Below are positions 1 through 8,572 of a stretch of DNA of 64,000 nt, piece after piece. Under the pieces are notes generated by a model. The model had not been told where the DNA came from and did not search any database. It worked only from the letters and a program-made list of their open reading frames with translations. The position numbers and the translations under genes were made by a program. The stretch covers positions 413,501-477,500 of the forward strand of contig NZ_CP162488.1 in the NCBI RefSeq assembly GCF_041242975.1, written 5' to 3'. The stretch's first letter is position 1; every line of letters starts with the position of its first letter. This DNA is from Xanthomonas sp. DAR 35659. Its GTDB lineage: Bacteria > Pseudomonadota > Gammaproteobacteria > Xanthomonadales > Xanthomonadaceae.

Positions 1-1
1 C

Positions 2-565
2 TGCGTGGCGCTGGCGACCGAACCGCTGGCGCGGCTGGGCCTGCACTATCACGATGCGGGCCTGCCCGAGAGGCTGGCCACGGCCTGCGGGCACCGCGCC
101 AACCTGGTCGCCATCGCCTGCCAGCAGATGCTCGAGCATCTGCCGCGCGCGCAGCGCCTGATCGACGACGCGGCGGTGCAGGCGGCGATGCGCTCGGACG
201 CGATGTTCGACGCGCTGGCCGGCTGGGCGCGGCTGAGCCCGGATCCGGTGGCGTGCCGCATCGACCGGATCCTGGTCTACCGCGTGGCCCAGGCGCAGCA
301 TGCCGGATCCGCGGCGCAGGCGGACGCGACGGTGGAGCGGATCCTGGCCGACTGCGACACGGCCGGCGTGGCCATGGATGCCGAGGCGCTGCGCCGCGCG
401 CTGGCCCGCCTGCAGCTGGCGCATGTGCTATGCCGCGCCGAGGACGGCGCGCACTACCGCTTCGCGGTGCCGCTGTTCGCCGCGCAGTTCCGGCCTGGCG
501 AAGTGGATGCACTGCTGGCGCGCGAACTGCGCTCGCTACGCGCGGAGATGCCGCAGCCCTCGTGA
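2..565 (+). CDS. 3' end of an ATPase-like gene (partial)
   Basis: The reading frame is open from the left edge of the window to a TGA at 563-565, so this is the C-terminal part of a longer protein; the GTG at 5 is not a credible start. The visible 187 residues look alpha-helical, with a GHRANLVAIACQQML stretch followed by a winged-helix-like tail (RALARLQLAHVLCRAEDGAH). This resembles the end of AAA/STAND-type ATP-binding proteins, but the ATPase motifs would lie upstream and cannot be checked. tatD follows 76 bp downstream on the same strand. Confidence 0.5.
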   Translation, partial: CVALATEPLARLGLHYHDAGLPERLATACGHRANLVAIACQQMLEHLPRAQRLIDDAAVQAAMRSDAMFDALAGWARLSPDPVACRIDRILVYRVAQAQHAGSAAQADATVERILADCDTAGVAMDAEALRRALARLQLAHVLCRAEDGAHYRFAVPLFAAQFRPGEVDALLARELRSLRAEMPQPS

Positions 566-641
566 GCGCCGCGCGCGCCGCGCGGTCGGGCGTGCGCGGC
601 GAGCGGCTACAATCGCGGTTTTCCCATAGCCGCCCGCCCCC

Positions 642-1439
642 ATGCAGTTGATCGACATCGGCGCCAACCTCACTCACGATTCCTTCGATCGGGACCGCGA
701 CGCGGTGCTGCAGCGCGCGCGCGCCGCCGGCGTGACGCAGATGGTGGTCACCGGCGCCAGCCGCGAACATTCGCCGCTGGCGCTGCACCTGGCGCAGCAG
801 CATCCCGGCTTCCTGTACGCCACCGCCGGCGTGCATCCGCACCATGCCGCCGAATACACCGCCGAATGCGACGCGGAGATGCGCGCGCTGCACGCGCACC
901 CGCAGGTGGTGGCGGTGGGCGAGTGCGGGCTGGATTATTTCCGCGATTTTGCGCCGCGCCCGGCGCAGCACCGCGCGTTCGAGCGCCAGTTGCAATTGGC
1001 CGTGGAGACCGGCAAGCCGCTGTTCCTGCACCAGCGCGACGCGCACGCGGATTTCCTGGCGCTGATGCGCCAGTTCGACGGCAAGCTCGGCCCGGTGGTG
1101 GTGCATTGCTTCACCGGCAGCCGCGAGGAACTGTTCGACTGCCTGGACCGCGACTGGCACATCGGCATCACCGGCTGGCTGTGCGACGAGCGCCGCGGCG
1201 CGCACCTGCGCGAGCTGGTGAAACACATCCCCGCCAATCGGCTGATGATCGAGACCGATGCGCCGTACCTGCTGCCGCGCACGCTCGCGCCGCTGCCCAA
1301 GGACCGCCGCAACGAGCCGGCGTTCCTGGCGCACATCGTCGAGGAACTGGCGCGCGACCGCGGCGAGGAAGTCGCGGCGACCGCGGCGGCGAGCACCGCC
1401 ACCGCGCGCGCCTTCTTCGGCTTGCCCGCCGCCGCTTGA
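642..1439 (+). CDS. tatD: TatD family metal-dependent hydrolase (DNase)
   Basis: The 265-residue product begins MQLIDIGANLTHDSF, the TatD-type start in which the usual HxH is replaced by DIGANLT. Metal-binding and catalytic signatures are visible in order: GECGLDYFRD, FLHQRDAH, VVVHCFTGS and IETDAPYLLPRT near the C-terminus. The family forms a TIM-barrel metallohydrolase with 3'-5' exonuclease activity linked to DNA repair and cytoplasmic quality control. Length is normal for TatD. The start codon sits shortly after a GC-rich gap, and no downstream partner lies on the same strand. Confidence 0.93.
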   Translation: MQLIDIGANLTHDSFDRDRDAVLQRARAAGVTQMVVTGASREHSPLALHLAQQHPGFLYATAGVHPHHAAEYTAECDAEMRALHAHPQVVAVGECGLDYFRDFAPRPAQHRAFERQLQLAVETGKPLFLHQRDAHADFLALMRQFDGKLGPVVVHCFTGSREELFDCLDRDWHIGITGWLCDERRGAHLRELVKHIPANRLMIETDAPYLLPRTLAPLPKDRRNEPAFLAHIVEELARDRGEEVAATAAASTATARAFFGLPAAA

Positions 1440-1458
1440 GGCGCGGCGGCGGCTCGGC

Positions 1459-1962
1459 TCATCCGACCTCGCTGTCCTCGCGCTTGGCCTCGGCCATCGC
1501 CTCCGGTTCCAGCTCCTCGGCGCTGCGGTTGAGCTTGACGAACACGCCCCAGGCGATCAGCAGCAAGGCCGCGCACAGCCCGACCGCGGTGGCGTAGGGC
1601 AGCTTGGCCGGGTCGTCGTGCATCAGTTCGAAGATCGACACCAGCGTCTCGATCGCCAGCGCGATGACGATGACCACGAAGAAGCGCGACAGGTAGCGGC
1701 GCACGCGGGTGGGGCCGCTGACCTTGACGTCGCGCTGGACCTCTTCCTCGAAGATGGTCTGGCCCAGTTCCAGCGTCACCAGCGCCACGGTCAGCAGGCC
1801 GATCGCCTCCAGCACCACGTTGAAGCGGTCGCGGATGACGAGGTCGCCGCCGGGGGTGAGGCCGTGCCACAGCTCCAGCACCGCCATCGCCACCAGGCCG
1901 GCGGCGCACAGCAGGAACAGCAGGATGATCAGGAAGTGGCCGCCACGGAAGATCTTTTCCAT
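1459..1962 (-). CDS. PsiE-like four-helix membrane protein
   Basis: The protein is 167 residues from the ATG at 1960-1962 (MEKIFRGGHF). Four hydrophobic segments are evident at about residues 9-31, 47-70, 90-112 and 120-143. The conserved VALVTLELGQTIFEEEV stretch resembles the PsiE family (phosphate-starvation-inducible membrane proteins of unknown activity). The tail is charged and rich in Glu. An upstream in-frame start exists, but the added N-terminus is Arg-rich and lacks family character. It converges with tatD, with only about 20 bp between the stop codons. Family assignment is tentative. Confidence 0.65.
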   Translation of the reverse strand: MEKIFRGGHFLIILLFLLCAAGLVAMAVLELWHGLTPGGDLVIRDRFNVVLEAIGLLTVALVTLELGQTIFEEEVQRDVKVSGPTRVRRYLSRFFVVIVIALAIETLVSIFELMHDDPAKLPYATAVGLCAALLLIAWGVFVKLNRSAEELEPEAMAEAKREDSEVG

Positions 1963-2256
1963 GTGCTGCAGGCGCCGTCGGCGGTGATGAGGTGGCCGAG
2001 CATAGGCGCGACGGGCGTCAGCGGCGCGCGAAGACGCCGCGGCGCGAGTACGCCGCGCGCGGACCGGTGCCGGACGGGAGCGCGCTGGTGGAGCGGTCGG
2101 CGCGTTGGCGTGTTCGGCGACGGGGAGATTTCGCAGTGCGCGTCGCGCTCCAGCGTCCTGCACGCGACGCGTCGCCGGGTCGCTGGCACGTGGCAGGCGG
2201 GATCGAGGTTTCCGGAACGCTGCCGCGTGCCGGCGGCGCGCCGTCCGCCGCGGCGC

Positions 2257-3201
2257 TCAGCGCTCCGCGCGTTCGGCCTGGTAGGCCTGCAGGTGGCAGT
2301 ACGCCGCCATTAGCCAGGGGGCGGCATGGCCGGCGGCGCGGGCGCGCGCCAGCATGTCGCCGACGATGTGCTGCGCTTCCACCTGCTGCCCGGCTTCCAG
2401 GTCGCGCAGCATCGAGGCCTTGGTCGGGGAGCCGGGTTGGGTCAGCAACTGCAGCGCGTTGGCCTGGGCGGGCTCGGGGATCGGCTCGCCTGCGGCGGCG
2501 GCGACCGCCAGGCACTCGGCGTACAGCCCGCGCATCAGCGCCTGGCCGTCGTCGGTGGCGACGATGCGGCCGACCGGCGCGCGCATCAGGCAGGTGGCGG
2601 CGGCCAGCGCGGTCAGGAAGGTGTACTTGATCCACTGTTCCTGCGCGATCCGCGGTGTGGCGAGATGGTCCAGATCGGCCGACGCGCAGGCGGCGGCGAA
2701 CGCGCGCACGCGTGCGCTGTCCGCGCCGCCGCCGGCGCGCTCGCCGAAGGTCAGCGACGCCGGCTTGCCCAGATGCCGGACCGTGCCGTCCGCGTCCAGC
2801 GTGGCGCTGATGAAGCACAGGCCGCCGAGCACGTTGCCGGCGCCGAAGCGCGCGTCCAGCAGCGGATAGTGGCGCAGGCCGTTGAGGATCGGCAGCACGG
2901 TGGTGGCCGGCCCCATCGCCGGCGCCACCGCATCCAGCGCGCTGTCCAGGTCGTAGGCCTTGCAACTGAGCAGCACCAGGTCGAACGGGTGCGCGGCGGC
3001 CGCGGCCGGCAACGCCGCGGCGGTCAGCGTCGTCACGGCGATGTCGGCGTCGCCGCGCGGGCTGCGCAGGCGCAGTCCATCGCGCTGCAGGCGCTCGGCA
3101 CGCGCCGGGCGAACCAGGAAGGTGACGTCCACGCCGGCCTGGGCCAGGCGTCCGCCGAAGTAGCCGCCGGTCGCGCCGGCGCCGAGGATCAGGATGCGCA
3201 T
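2257..3201 (-). CDS. panE: 2-dehydropantoate 2-reductase
   Basis: The 314-residue protein starts MRILILGAGATGGYFGG, an N-terminal NADPH-binding Rossmann motif (GxGxxGxxxG). LLSCKAYDLD carries the conserved Lys of the N-domain, and QEQWIKYTFLTALAA contains the second conserved Lys of the ketopantoate reductase C-domain. The enzyme reduces 2-dehydropantoate to pantoate in pantothenate/CoA synthesis. The ATG at 3199-3201 is chosen because it places the Rossmann motif at the N-terminus; upstream in-frame sequence is low-complexity Arg-rich. Xanthomonads may carry more than one reductase of this family, so the exact substrate is inferred. Confidence 0.85.
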   Translation of the reverse strand: MRILILGAGATGGYFGGRLAQAGVDVTFLVRPARAERLQRDGLRLRSPRGDADIAVTTLTAAALPAAAAAHPFDLVLLSCKAYDLDSALDAVAPAMGPATTVLPILNGLRHYPLLDARFGAGNVLGGLCFISATLDADGTVRHLGKPASLTFGERAGGGADSARVRAFAAACASADLDHLATPRIAQEQWIKYTFLTALAAATCLMRAPVGRIVATDDGQALMRGLYAECLAVAAAAGEPIPEPAQANALQLLTQPGSPTKASMLRDLEAGQQVEAQHIVGDMLARARAAGHAAPWLMAAYCHLQAYQAERAER

Positions 3202-3541
3202 GCGTCGATGGTAGCAGCGGCGACGGGCTGGGTCCGCAGTGCGGCGGACCCGGCACGCACGACGCTGCGGCCGAGGGGCGCGTGAGAGGCGCGGCGCTGC
3301 GAAGGCGAAGATGGCGTTGGCCAGAGTGCTGCGCAGGCTGCGCACAGGCACTGTCGATGCGCGGCAGGAACCTGGACGGCGGCGATTGCCGCATGGCCTG
3401 CCGCGGCCGCCGGCTGCCGCGCAGTTCGTGGTCGCGACCCGGACCCGATGGCGCGGATGGCGGCAGCCGCGTGCTCCGCCTGCGCCGGCGGAGCACGCGC
3501 CGTGCGGCGTCACCGTGCAGGCGACACCACGCGCTGCGGCC
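3202..3541. other. Intergenic, no gene seen
   Basis: This 340-bp stretch separates panE from the OmpA-domain lipoprotein gene. It is very GC-rich. I see no convincing coding frame, RNA gene, terminator or regulatory dyad in it. Confidence 0.5.
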
Positions 3542-4579
3542 TCAGGACTGCTTGACCAGCTCGACCCGGCGGTTCTGCGCCTTGCCGGCGTCGGTGGCGT
3601 TGTCGGCCACCGGGTCGGCGTCGCCGAAACCGGCCGACGACAGCCGTGCCGCGGCGATGCCCTGCGCGACGAGGGCGACCACCACGGCCTTGGCGCGGCC
3701 TTCGGACAGCGTCTTGTTGTGCGCCGGGTCGCCGCTGGCGTCGGTGTAGCCGTTGACCGCCAGCTTCAGCGCCGGGTCCTGCTTGAGCAACTCCACCACC
3801 TGCGCGATCTGCGGTTGCGAATCGGCCAGGATCTCGGTCTTGTCGGTGGCGAAGTTGACGTGCAGGGCGACCTTGCCGGTCTTGTCGATCTGCGCCTTCA
3901 GCTCGCTGGCCGGCAACAGGCCGGCGGTGATCTCCAGCGGCTTGGTCTCGGCGATCAGCAGGCCGGCGCCGTATTCGTAGGCGCAGAAGTGGATCCAGAT
4001 GTCGCGGTCGGCGCGATGCACCACGAACACCTGCACGGCGTTGTTCCAGATGTCGCCCAGGCCGCTGTTGTACTTGCTGGCCAGATCGTGCGGCCACTCC
4101 GAAACCTTCTGCGTGGCCTGTTGCGGCAGCTTGCCGTCGAAGATCTTCTTGCCGCCCATCGTCGCGACCACGGCCTCGAGGTTGCGCTGCAGTTCCAGTG
4201 CCGAGAACGTCTTGCCCTGTTCGTTGGTGACATGCGCCGACCACACCCGGCCTTCCACCGGTTGCAGGCGGTCGCCGGTCCAGAACGGCACCTCGTCGAA
4301 GTCGACGAGGTCCGGCTTGGTGCCGGTGATGTAGCCCTTGGGCAGGGCGATGTACGGGAAGTCCCCCAGCGGTGCGCTGGACACCGGCAGGCTGGCCACG
4401 TCGAAGGCGGCCGCGCCGCTCGCCGCCTGTTGCGGTGGGGCGGAGGGCGCGGCCGCGGTGTCCGCCGCCGGCGGCGCGGCCGTCTGCGCGTCGCCCTGCG
4501 CCGGCTGCTCGTGTTTCTTGCAGGCCGCCAGGGAGAGGGCGGCCGCCAGGACCAAGGTCGTCGTCAATGCCTTTTTCAT
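3542..4579 (-). CDS. OmpA-domain outer-membrane lipoprotein
   Basis: The 345-residue product opens with a lipoprotein signal (MKKALTTTLVLAAALSLAAC, Cys at residue 20), followed by an Ala/Pro-rich linker to about residue 70. The C-terminal third is an OmpA-like peptidoglycan-binding domain: NFATDKTEILADSQPQIAQ, VNGYTDASGDPAHNKTLSEGRAKAV and a final QNRRVEL. It probably anchors the outer membrane to peptidoglycan. The middle region (residues 70-225) has no family I can name. The start is fixed by the lipobox. It stands alone, with non-coding stretches of about 300 bp on both sides. Confidence 0.85.
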   Translation of the reverse strand: MKKALTTTLVLAAALSLAACKKHEQPAQGDAQTAAPPAADTAAAPSAPPQQAASGAAAFDVASLPVSSAPLGDFPYIALPKGYITGTKPDLVDFDEVPFWTGDRLQPVEGRVWSAHVTNEQGKTFSALELQRNLEAVVATMGGKKIFDGKLPQQATQKVSEWPHDLASKYNSGLGDIWNNAVQVFVVHRADRDIWIHFCAYEYGAGLLIAETKPLEITAGLLPASELKAQIDKTGKVALHVNFATDKTEILADSQPQIAQVVELLKQDPALKLAVNGYTDASGDPAHNKTLSEGRAKAVVVALVAQGIAAARLSSAGFGDADPVADNATDAGKAQNRRVELVKQS

Positions 4580-4891
4580 GGAAGAACTCCTTGTAATGGG
4601 ACGAAGACCACAGTGTATCCATCAATTGGACAGGCCGTACGCGTCGGCGCAGGGCGTTCAGGTCGCGGTCGCGATGGCGCGGTGCCTGCACCGTGTACCG
4701 CGTGGCCTGCCGTTCGACGGAGGGGCAGGCGCGGCACGCGCGGTCGGCGCGCGACGCTGGCGAAGGTACGTGCCAGCGATGTGCGGGCCCCCGCCTGGTG
4801 AACTGCCAGTGGCGATGCGTAGGACGCCGAGTAGCGTCCGCCCGAGCAGGCGCACGTCTCGTGCGTGCGGCGGCACGCGAAGCGGCCAGGG
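4580..4891. other. Intergenic, no gene seen
   Basis: These 312 bp lie upstream of the OmpA-lipoprotein gene and downstream of the small secreted-protein gene. The open frames across it are Arg/Ala-rich and look like chance high-GC frames. The promoter of the lipoprotein gene must lie near 4580-4650, where the DNA is somewhat AT-richer, but no clear -35/-10 pair can be assigned. Confidence 0.4.
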
Positions 4892-5341
4892 CTACGGCTG
4901 TGCTTTTTCCTGCGGCCGCGACCCGAGCAACGTATCGACCTCGGTGCGCACCTCGGCGCATTGCTCCAGGTGGTGCGCCTGACGCCGCGCCGGGTCCTGG
5001 GTGTCGGCGCCCGCATCGAGGGTGGCCATCAACTGCATGAAGTCGCCGAAGCCGGCCTGCATCGCGGCTTCGTGCTGCGCCGGATCGAACGCCACGTCGG
5101 CCGCGCGCGCGCGTTCGCGCGCGGCGCCTTGCAAGGCCTGCACGACATGCACGATCTCGTCCTGCGGCAGTTCGCAATAGATCGCCTGCGCCAGTTGCAT
5201 GCCGTCGGCCTGGCCCTGCCGATACAGCGCGGTGTCCGCGGCCGTCGCTACCGGTTCCTGCCCGGCCTCGGCCGGCGGCGCCGCCACCGCACTGGCGCCG
5301 TGCAGCAGCAACAGCAGGCCGGCGCTGCGGCGCAGACTCAA
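4892..5341 (-). CDS. Small secreted protein of unknown function
   Basis: A 149-residue protein with a signal peptide (LSLRRSAGLLLLLHGASAVAA) and a mature helical part containing two cysteines (IYCELP and LEQCAEV). The only sensible start is a TTG at 5339-5341 that overlaps the stop of the upstream ABC permease gene (TTGA overlap), implying translational coupling and membership of the same operon. It ends with a charged RPQEKAQP tail. I do not recognise a family. The position behind yadGH suggests it is co-produced with that exporter. Confidence 0.65.
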   Translation of the reverse strand: MSLRRSAGLLLLLHGASAVAAPPAEAGQEPVATAADTALYRQGQADGMQLAQAIYCELPQDEIVHVVQALQGAARERARAADVAFDPAQHEAAMQAGFGDFMQLMATLDAGADTQDPARRQAHHLEQCAEVRTEVDTLLGSRPQEKAQP

Positions 5342-6153
5342 CTGCGCAGCCCCACGCCGCGCTTGAGCAGCCACAGCGCCAGCGCGGCGAGCACCGCGAC
5401 GAAGCCGAGCATCAGCGCGTAGGCCACCCACAGCGGCACGTCGCTGCTGCCGAGCAGGCCGTAGCGGAAGGCGTTGACCATGTAGAAGATCGGGTTGGCG
5501 TGGGTCGCGGCCTCGGCCCAGCCGGGCAGCAGCTTGACCGAGTAGAACACGCCGCCCAGGTAGGTCAGCGGGGTCAGGATGAAGGTCGGCACGATCGCCA
5601 CGTCGTCGAACTTCTTCGCGTACACGGCGTTGATGAAGCCGGCCAACGAGAAGATCGTGGCGCCCAGCAGCACGGTGGTCAGGGTGACCAGCGGATGCGG
5701 GATGCGCACCGGGGTGAAGAACATGGCGATGATCAGCACGATCACGCCGACCATCAGTCCGCGCAGCACCGCGCCCGCGACATAGCCCCACAGGATCACC
5801 CAGTTCGGCATCGGGCTGACCAGCAGTTCCTCGACGTGGCGGCCGAACTTGGCGCCGAAGAAGCTGGAGCTGATGTTGCCGTAGCTGTTCTGGATCACGC
5901 TCATCATCACCAGGCCGGGGACGATGAACTGCATGTAGCTGTAGCCGCCCATGTCGCCCACGCGCGAGCCGATCAGCCCGCCGAAGATCAGGAAGTACAG
6001 GGTCATGGTGATGGCCGGCGGGACCAGGGTCTGGCCCCAGATGCGCAGGATGCGCTTGACCTCGCGGCGCACGATGGTGCCCAGCGCGACCCAGTTGCGC
6101 TGGGCCGGAGTGGGGTCGGAAACGGGAAGGGTGGAATCGGTCTGGGTGGTCAT
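5338..6153 (-). CDS. yadH: ABC-2 type exporter permease, YadH-like
   Basis: The 271-residue inner-membrane protein matches the YadH family along its length: ILRIWGQTLVPPAITMTLYF, SYMQFIVPGLVMMSVI, SSFFGAKFGRHVEELLVSP, LTPLTYLGGVFYSVKLLP and a final RGVGLRS. Six transmembrane helices of the ABC2_membrane fold are evident. It pairs with the ATPase encoded 19 bp upstream. The substrate is unknown in the family. The start at 6151-6153 (MTTQTDSTLP) leaves an N-terminal tail of about 17 polar residues before the conserved region. Confidence 0.92.
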   Translation of the reverse strand: MTTQTDSTLPVSDPTPAQRNWVALGTIVRREVKRILRIWGQTLVPPAITMTLYFLIFGGLIGSRVGDMGGYSYMQFIVPGLVMMSVIQNSYGNISSSFFGAKFGRHVEELLVSPMPNWVILWGYVAGAVLRGLMVGVIVLIIAMFFTPVRIPHPLVTLTTVLLGATIFSLAGFINAVYAKKFDDVAIVPTFILTPLTYLGGVFYSVKLLPGWAEAATHANPIFYMVNAFRYGLLGSSDVPLWVAYALMLGFVAVLAALALWLLKRGVGLRS

Positions 6154-6172
6154 GGTCGTCGCCGTGGGGGCA

Positions 6173-7174
6173 TCAGGGAGTGGCGGACGGCGTGGCCGTG
6201 CCGGCGTTGGCCGCGGCGGCATCGCGGTGCTCGCCGGTGAGGCGCACGAACAGTTCCTCCAGGCGGTTGCTCTTGGTGCGCATCGAGCGCACGCGGATGC
6301 CGGCGTCGCCGAGTGCGGCGAACACGCGGTTGAGGTCCATCGCCCGCGGCATGTCCAGGTCCAGGGTGTGCGCGTCCTGCGCCAGCAGCGTGGTGCCCTC
6401 GATCGCCGGCAACTGCGCCGGCAGTTCGCCGTCGATGTCGAGCAGGAAGCCTTCCACGTCCAGCTTGGCCAGCAACGCGCGCATCGGACCCTGCTCGACG
6501 ATGCGGCCGCGGTCGATGATCGCCAGGTTGCGGCACAGGCTCTCCGCTTCCTCCAGGTAGTGCGTGGTGAGGATGATGGTGGTGCCGGCGGTGTTGATCT
6601 CGCGCAGCACGCGCCACATGTCGCGGCGGATCTCGATGTCCACGCCGGCGGTGGGTTCGTCCAGGATCAGCAGGCGCGGCCGGGTCATCATCGCGCGGGC
6701 GATCATCAGCCGCCGCTTCATGCCGCCGGACAGGGTGCGGCTCATCACCTGGGCCTTCTCCCACAGGTGCGCGCGCTTGAGTTCGACCTCGGCCAGGCGC
6801 TCGGCCTCGGCGCGCGGCAGCCCGTAAAAGCCGGCGTAGTTGACCAGGATGTCGAACGGCTTCTCGAACAGGTTGAAGTTGATTTCCTGCGGCACCAGGC
6901 CGATCAGGCGCATCGCCGCGCTGCGCTGGCTGCCCAGGTCGGTGCCGAACACCTCGACCTGGCCGGCGCTGAGATTGACCAGCGAACTGATGATGCCGAT
7001 CAGGGTGGACTTGCCCGCGCCGTTGGGGCCGAGCAGGGCGAAGAAGTCGCCGGGCAGCACGTCCAGCGACACGCCGTGCAGGGCCTGCACGCCGTTGTCG
7101 TAGGTCTTGCGCAGGTCGCGCACGCGCAGGGCGGGGGCCGGCATTTGCGGGGAGGTAGCGGATGCGGGAGTCAA
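6173..7174 (-). CDS. yadG: ABC exporter ATPase, YadG-like
   Basis: The protein is 333 residues from a TTG at 7172-7174; an ATG at 7142-7144 (MPAPALRVRDLRKTYDNG) is the alternative. The TTG is preceded by a GAAGG element at suitable spacing, while the ATG has no clear ribosome site. Walker A (GPNGAGKS), signature (LSGGMKRRLMIAR), Walker B (LLILDEPTAGVD) and the H-loop (ILTTHYLEEAE) are all present. The C-terminal part after residue 225 is the DUF4162-like extension found in such exporters. It forms an operon with the yadH-like permease and a small secreted protein. Confidence 0.9.
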   Translation of the reverse strand: MTPASATSPQMPAPALRVRDLRKTYDNGVQALHGVSLDVLPGDFFALLGPNGAGKSTLIGIISSLVNLSAGQVEVFGTDLGSQRSAAMRLIGLVPQEINFNLFEKPFDILVNYAGFYGLPRAEAERLAEVELKRAHLWEKAQVMSRTLSGGMKRRLMIARAMMTRPRLLILDEPTAGVDIEIRRDMWRVLREINTAGTTIILTTHYLEEAESLCRNLAIIDRGRIVEQGPMRALLAKLDVEGFLLDIDGELPAQLPAIEGTTLLAQDAHTLDLDMPRAMDLNRVFAALGDAGIRVRSMRTKSNRLEELFVRLTGEHRDAAAANAGTATPSATP

Positions 7175-7272
7175 GGCGGGCCTTCGCGCCGCGTCGACGG
7201 CGCTGGAGAAGTGCAGCCGCTATTATAGAAGACCTCGTGGGGTCGCCCCCGGCCACAGACTGTTGCATCTCC

Positions 7273-8022
7273 GTGCCTGCCCAATTCCCGCTGAAGTTGG
7301 TCGACCGCCACATGCTCGCCCCCGCCGTGGGCCATTACCGTTTCGTCCGCGACGACGGACAGCCCCTGCCGTTCGTGCCGGGCCAGTTCGTGCAGGTGCA
7401 TTTCCACTATGCCGACGGCAGCGCGACCAAGCGCAGTTACTCGCTGGCGACCCGCCACGACCCGGCGCAGCCGGCCGATGCGACGGTCGAGATCGCGGTC
7501 AGTTTCGTCGCCGGGGGCGCGGCCACGGCCTTGTTCGAGAGCCTGGAGATCGGCGGCCAGGTCTGCGCCAGCGGTCCCTACGGGCGCTTCTGCCTGACCC
7601 CGGGCGACAGCAATCGCCGCTACCTGCTGATCGCCACCGGCACCGGCGTCACCCCGTACCGCTCGATGCTGCCGCTGCTGGAAGCGGCGATGGCCGAGCG
7701 CGGCGTGGAGGTGGTCCTGCTGCTGGGCGCGCGCACGCCGGCCGAACTGCTCTACGGCGACGAGTTCCGCGCCTTCGCCGACGCGCATCCGCGCTTCCGC
7801 TTCGTGCCGTGCTTCTCGCGCGAACTGCCGGATGCGCCACATGCCGACGTGCGGCATGGTTACGTGCAGCAGTTCCTGGGCGAGTTCGCGCCGCAGGCCG
7901 AGGGCGATATCGCCTACCTGTGCGGCAACCCGAACATGGTCGACGCCTGCTTCGAGGCGCTGAAGGAGGCCGGCCTGCCGGTGCAGCACATCCGCCGCGA
8001 GAAGTACGTCAGCAGCAAGTAG
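7273..8022 (+). CDS. fpr: Ferredoxin/flavodoxin-NADP+ reductase
   Basis: A 249-residue FAD-dependent oxidoreductase. The FAD-binding motif KRSYSLATR (RxYS) is preceded by a beta-barrel with FVPGQFVQVHF; the NADP-binding half shows LLIATGTGVTPYRSML and YLCGNPNMVDACFE. It exchanges electrons between NADPH and ferredoxin or flavodoxin. The GTG at 7273-7275 (VPAQFPLKLVDRHML) is the best start, because the upstream frame runs through the divergent yadG promoter area. It ends KYVSSK, close to family ends. It is transcribed divergently from the yadGH operon. Confidence 0.88.
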   Translation: MPAQFPLKLVDRHMLAPAVGHYRFVRDDGQPLPFVPGQFVQVHFHYADGSATKRSYSLATRHDPAQPADATVEIAVSFVAGGAATALFESLEIGGQVCASGPYGRFCLTPGDSNRRYLLIATGTGVTPYRSMLPLLEAAMAERGVEVVLLLGARTPAELLYGDEFRAFADAHPRFRFVPCFSRELPDAPHADVRHGYVQQFLGEFAPQAEGDIAYLCGNPNMVDACFEALKEAGLPVQHIRREKYVSSK

Positions 8023-8161
8023 CGATCGCGGCTGTCGGCGTTCTGATGGGAGCCGCTTCGGCCGCGATCTGCGCCATCGGGAAGGCCATTCGTGGTGGAT
8101 GCCAAAACGGGAACAAGCGGCGCTCCTGCATCTTCTTAGGCGGGTGAGGCTGCGGGTGAAG

Positions 8162-8238
8162 CTTCGTGCATCAAAACTCCACGAGTCGCTTTCGCGCCGG
8201 ACCCTCACCCCGACCCCTCTCTCGATGGGAGAGGGGCT
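8162..8238 (+). repeat. Dispersed hairpin repeat, copy 1
   Basis: This is the first of two direct copies of a unit of about 77 bp. It begins GCTTCGTGCATC, includes CGAGTCGCTTTCGCGCC, and ends with a CCCTCACCCC - CCCCTCTC - GAGAGGGGC hairpin. The block looks like an intergenic repetitive element of xanthomonads. It lies in the gap after fpr, about 200 bp before the twin-operator region. Confidence 0.7.
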
Positions 8239-8320
8239 AGGCTGTTCCTTCTCCCCTCGGGACCACGGCCCCCTTTTCGGGGGAAGGTGCCCCGCAGGGG
8301 CGGATGAGGGTACGGGCGCA

Positions 8321-8398
8321 GCCTCGTGCACCCAAACTCCGCGAGTCGCTTTCGCGCCGCACCCTCACCCCAACCCCTCTCCCGGCGGGAGAGGGGCT
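8321..8398 (+). repeat. Dispersed hairpin repeat, copy 2
   Basis: Second direct copy of the unit at 8162-8238, with the same order of motifs (GCCTCGTGCACC, CGAGTCGCTTTCGCGCC, CCCTCACCCCAACCCCTC, then GAGAGGGGC) and a handful of substitutions. The stretch between the copies also contains GC-rich dyads (CCCCCTTTTCGGGGG). Confidence 0.7.
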
Positions 8399-8434
8399 GG
8401 TCGCTGGCTGATCCGCTTGTGTTTTCGCTTCGTC

Positions 8435-8452
8435 TGTAAAGGATGCTTGACA
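8435..8452. promoter_or_regulatory. Candidate operator dyad O1 with -35 box
   Basis: TGTAAAGGATGCTTGACA is an imperfect inverted repeat of the half-site TGT(A/C)AAGC. Its right half contains a consensus -35 hexamer, TTGACA (8447-8452). CATCCT at 8470-8475 is a weak -10 at 17-bp spacing. A second dyad lies 43 bp downstream. The likely binder is the XRE protein encoded at 9148-9348, by autoregulation. The sequence symmetry is seen directly; the binder is inferred. Confidence 0.55.
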
Positions 8453-8477
8453 GGCGCTCTCGCTGCGCGCATCCTCC

Positions 8478-8495
8478 TGTAAAGCGTGCTTGACA
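8478..8495. promoter_or_regulatory. Candidate operator dyad O2
   Basis: TGTAAAGCGTGCTTGACA repeats the O1 dyad with better symmetry (TGTAAAGC, 2-bp centre, GCTTGACA). The centres of the two dyads are 43 bp apart, about four helical turns, which would allow cooperative binding on one DNA face. O2 would cover the transcription start set by the O1-embedded promoter. Confidence 0.55.
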
Positions 8496-8572
8496 GGTGG
8501 ATGTATGGGGAGCGTCGTCGCGATATCGGATCGGTGCGGTTGCCGCCTGGCGGGCGTGGCCGGAGCCCGTCC

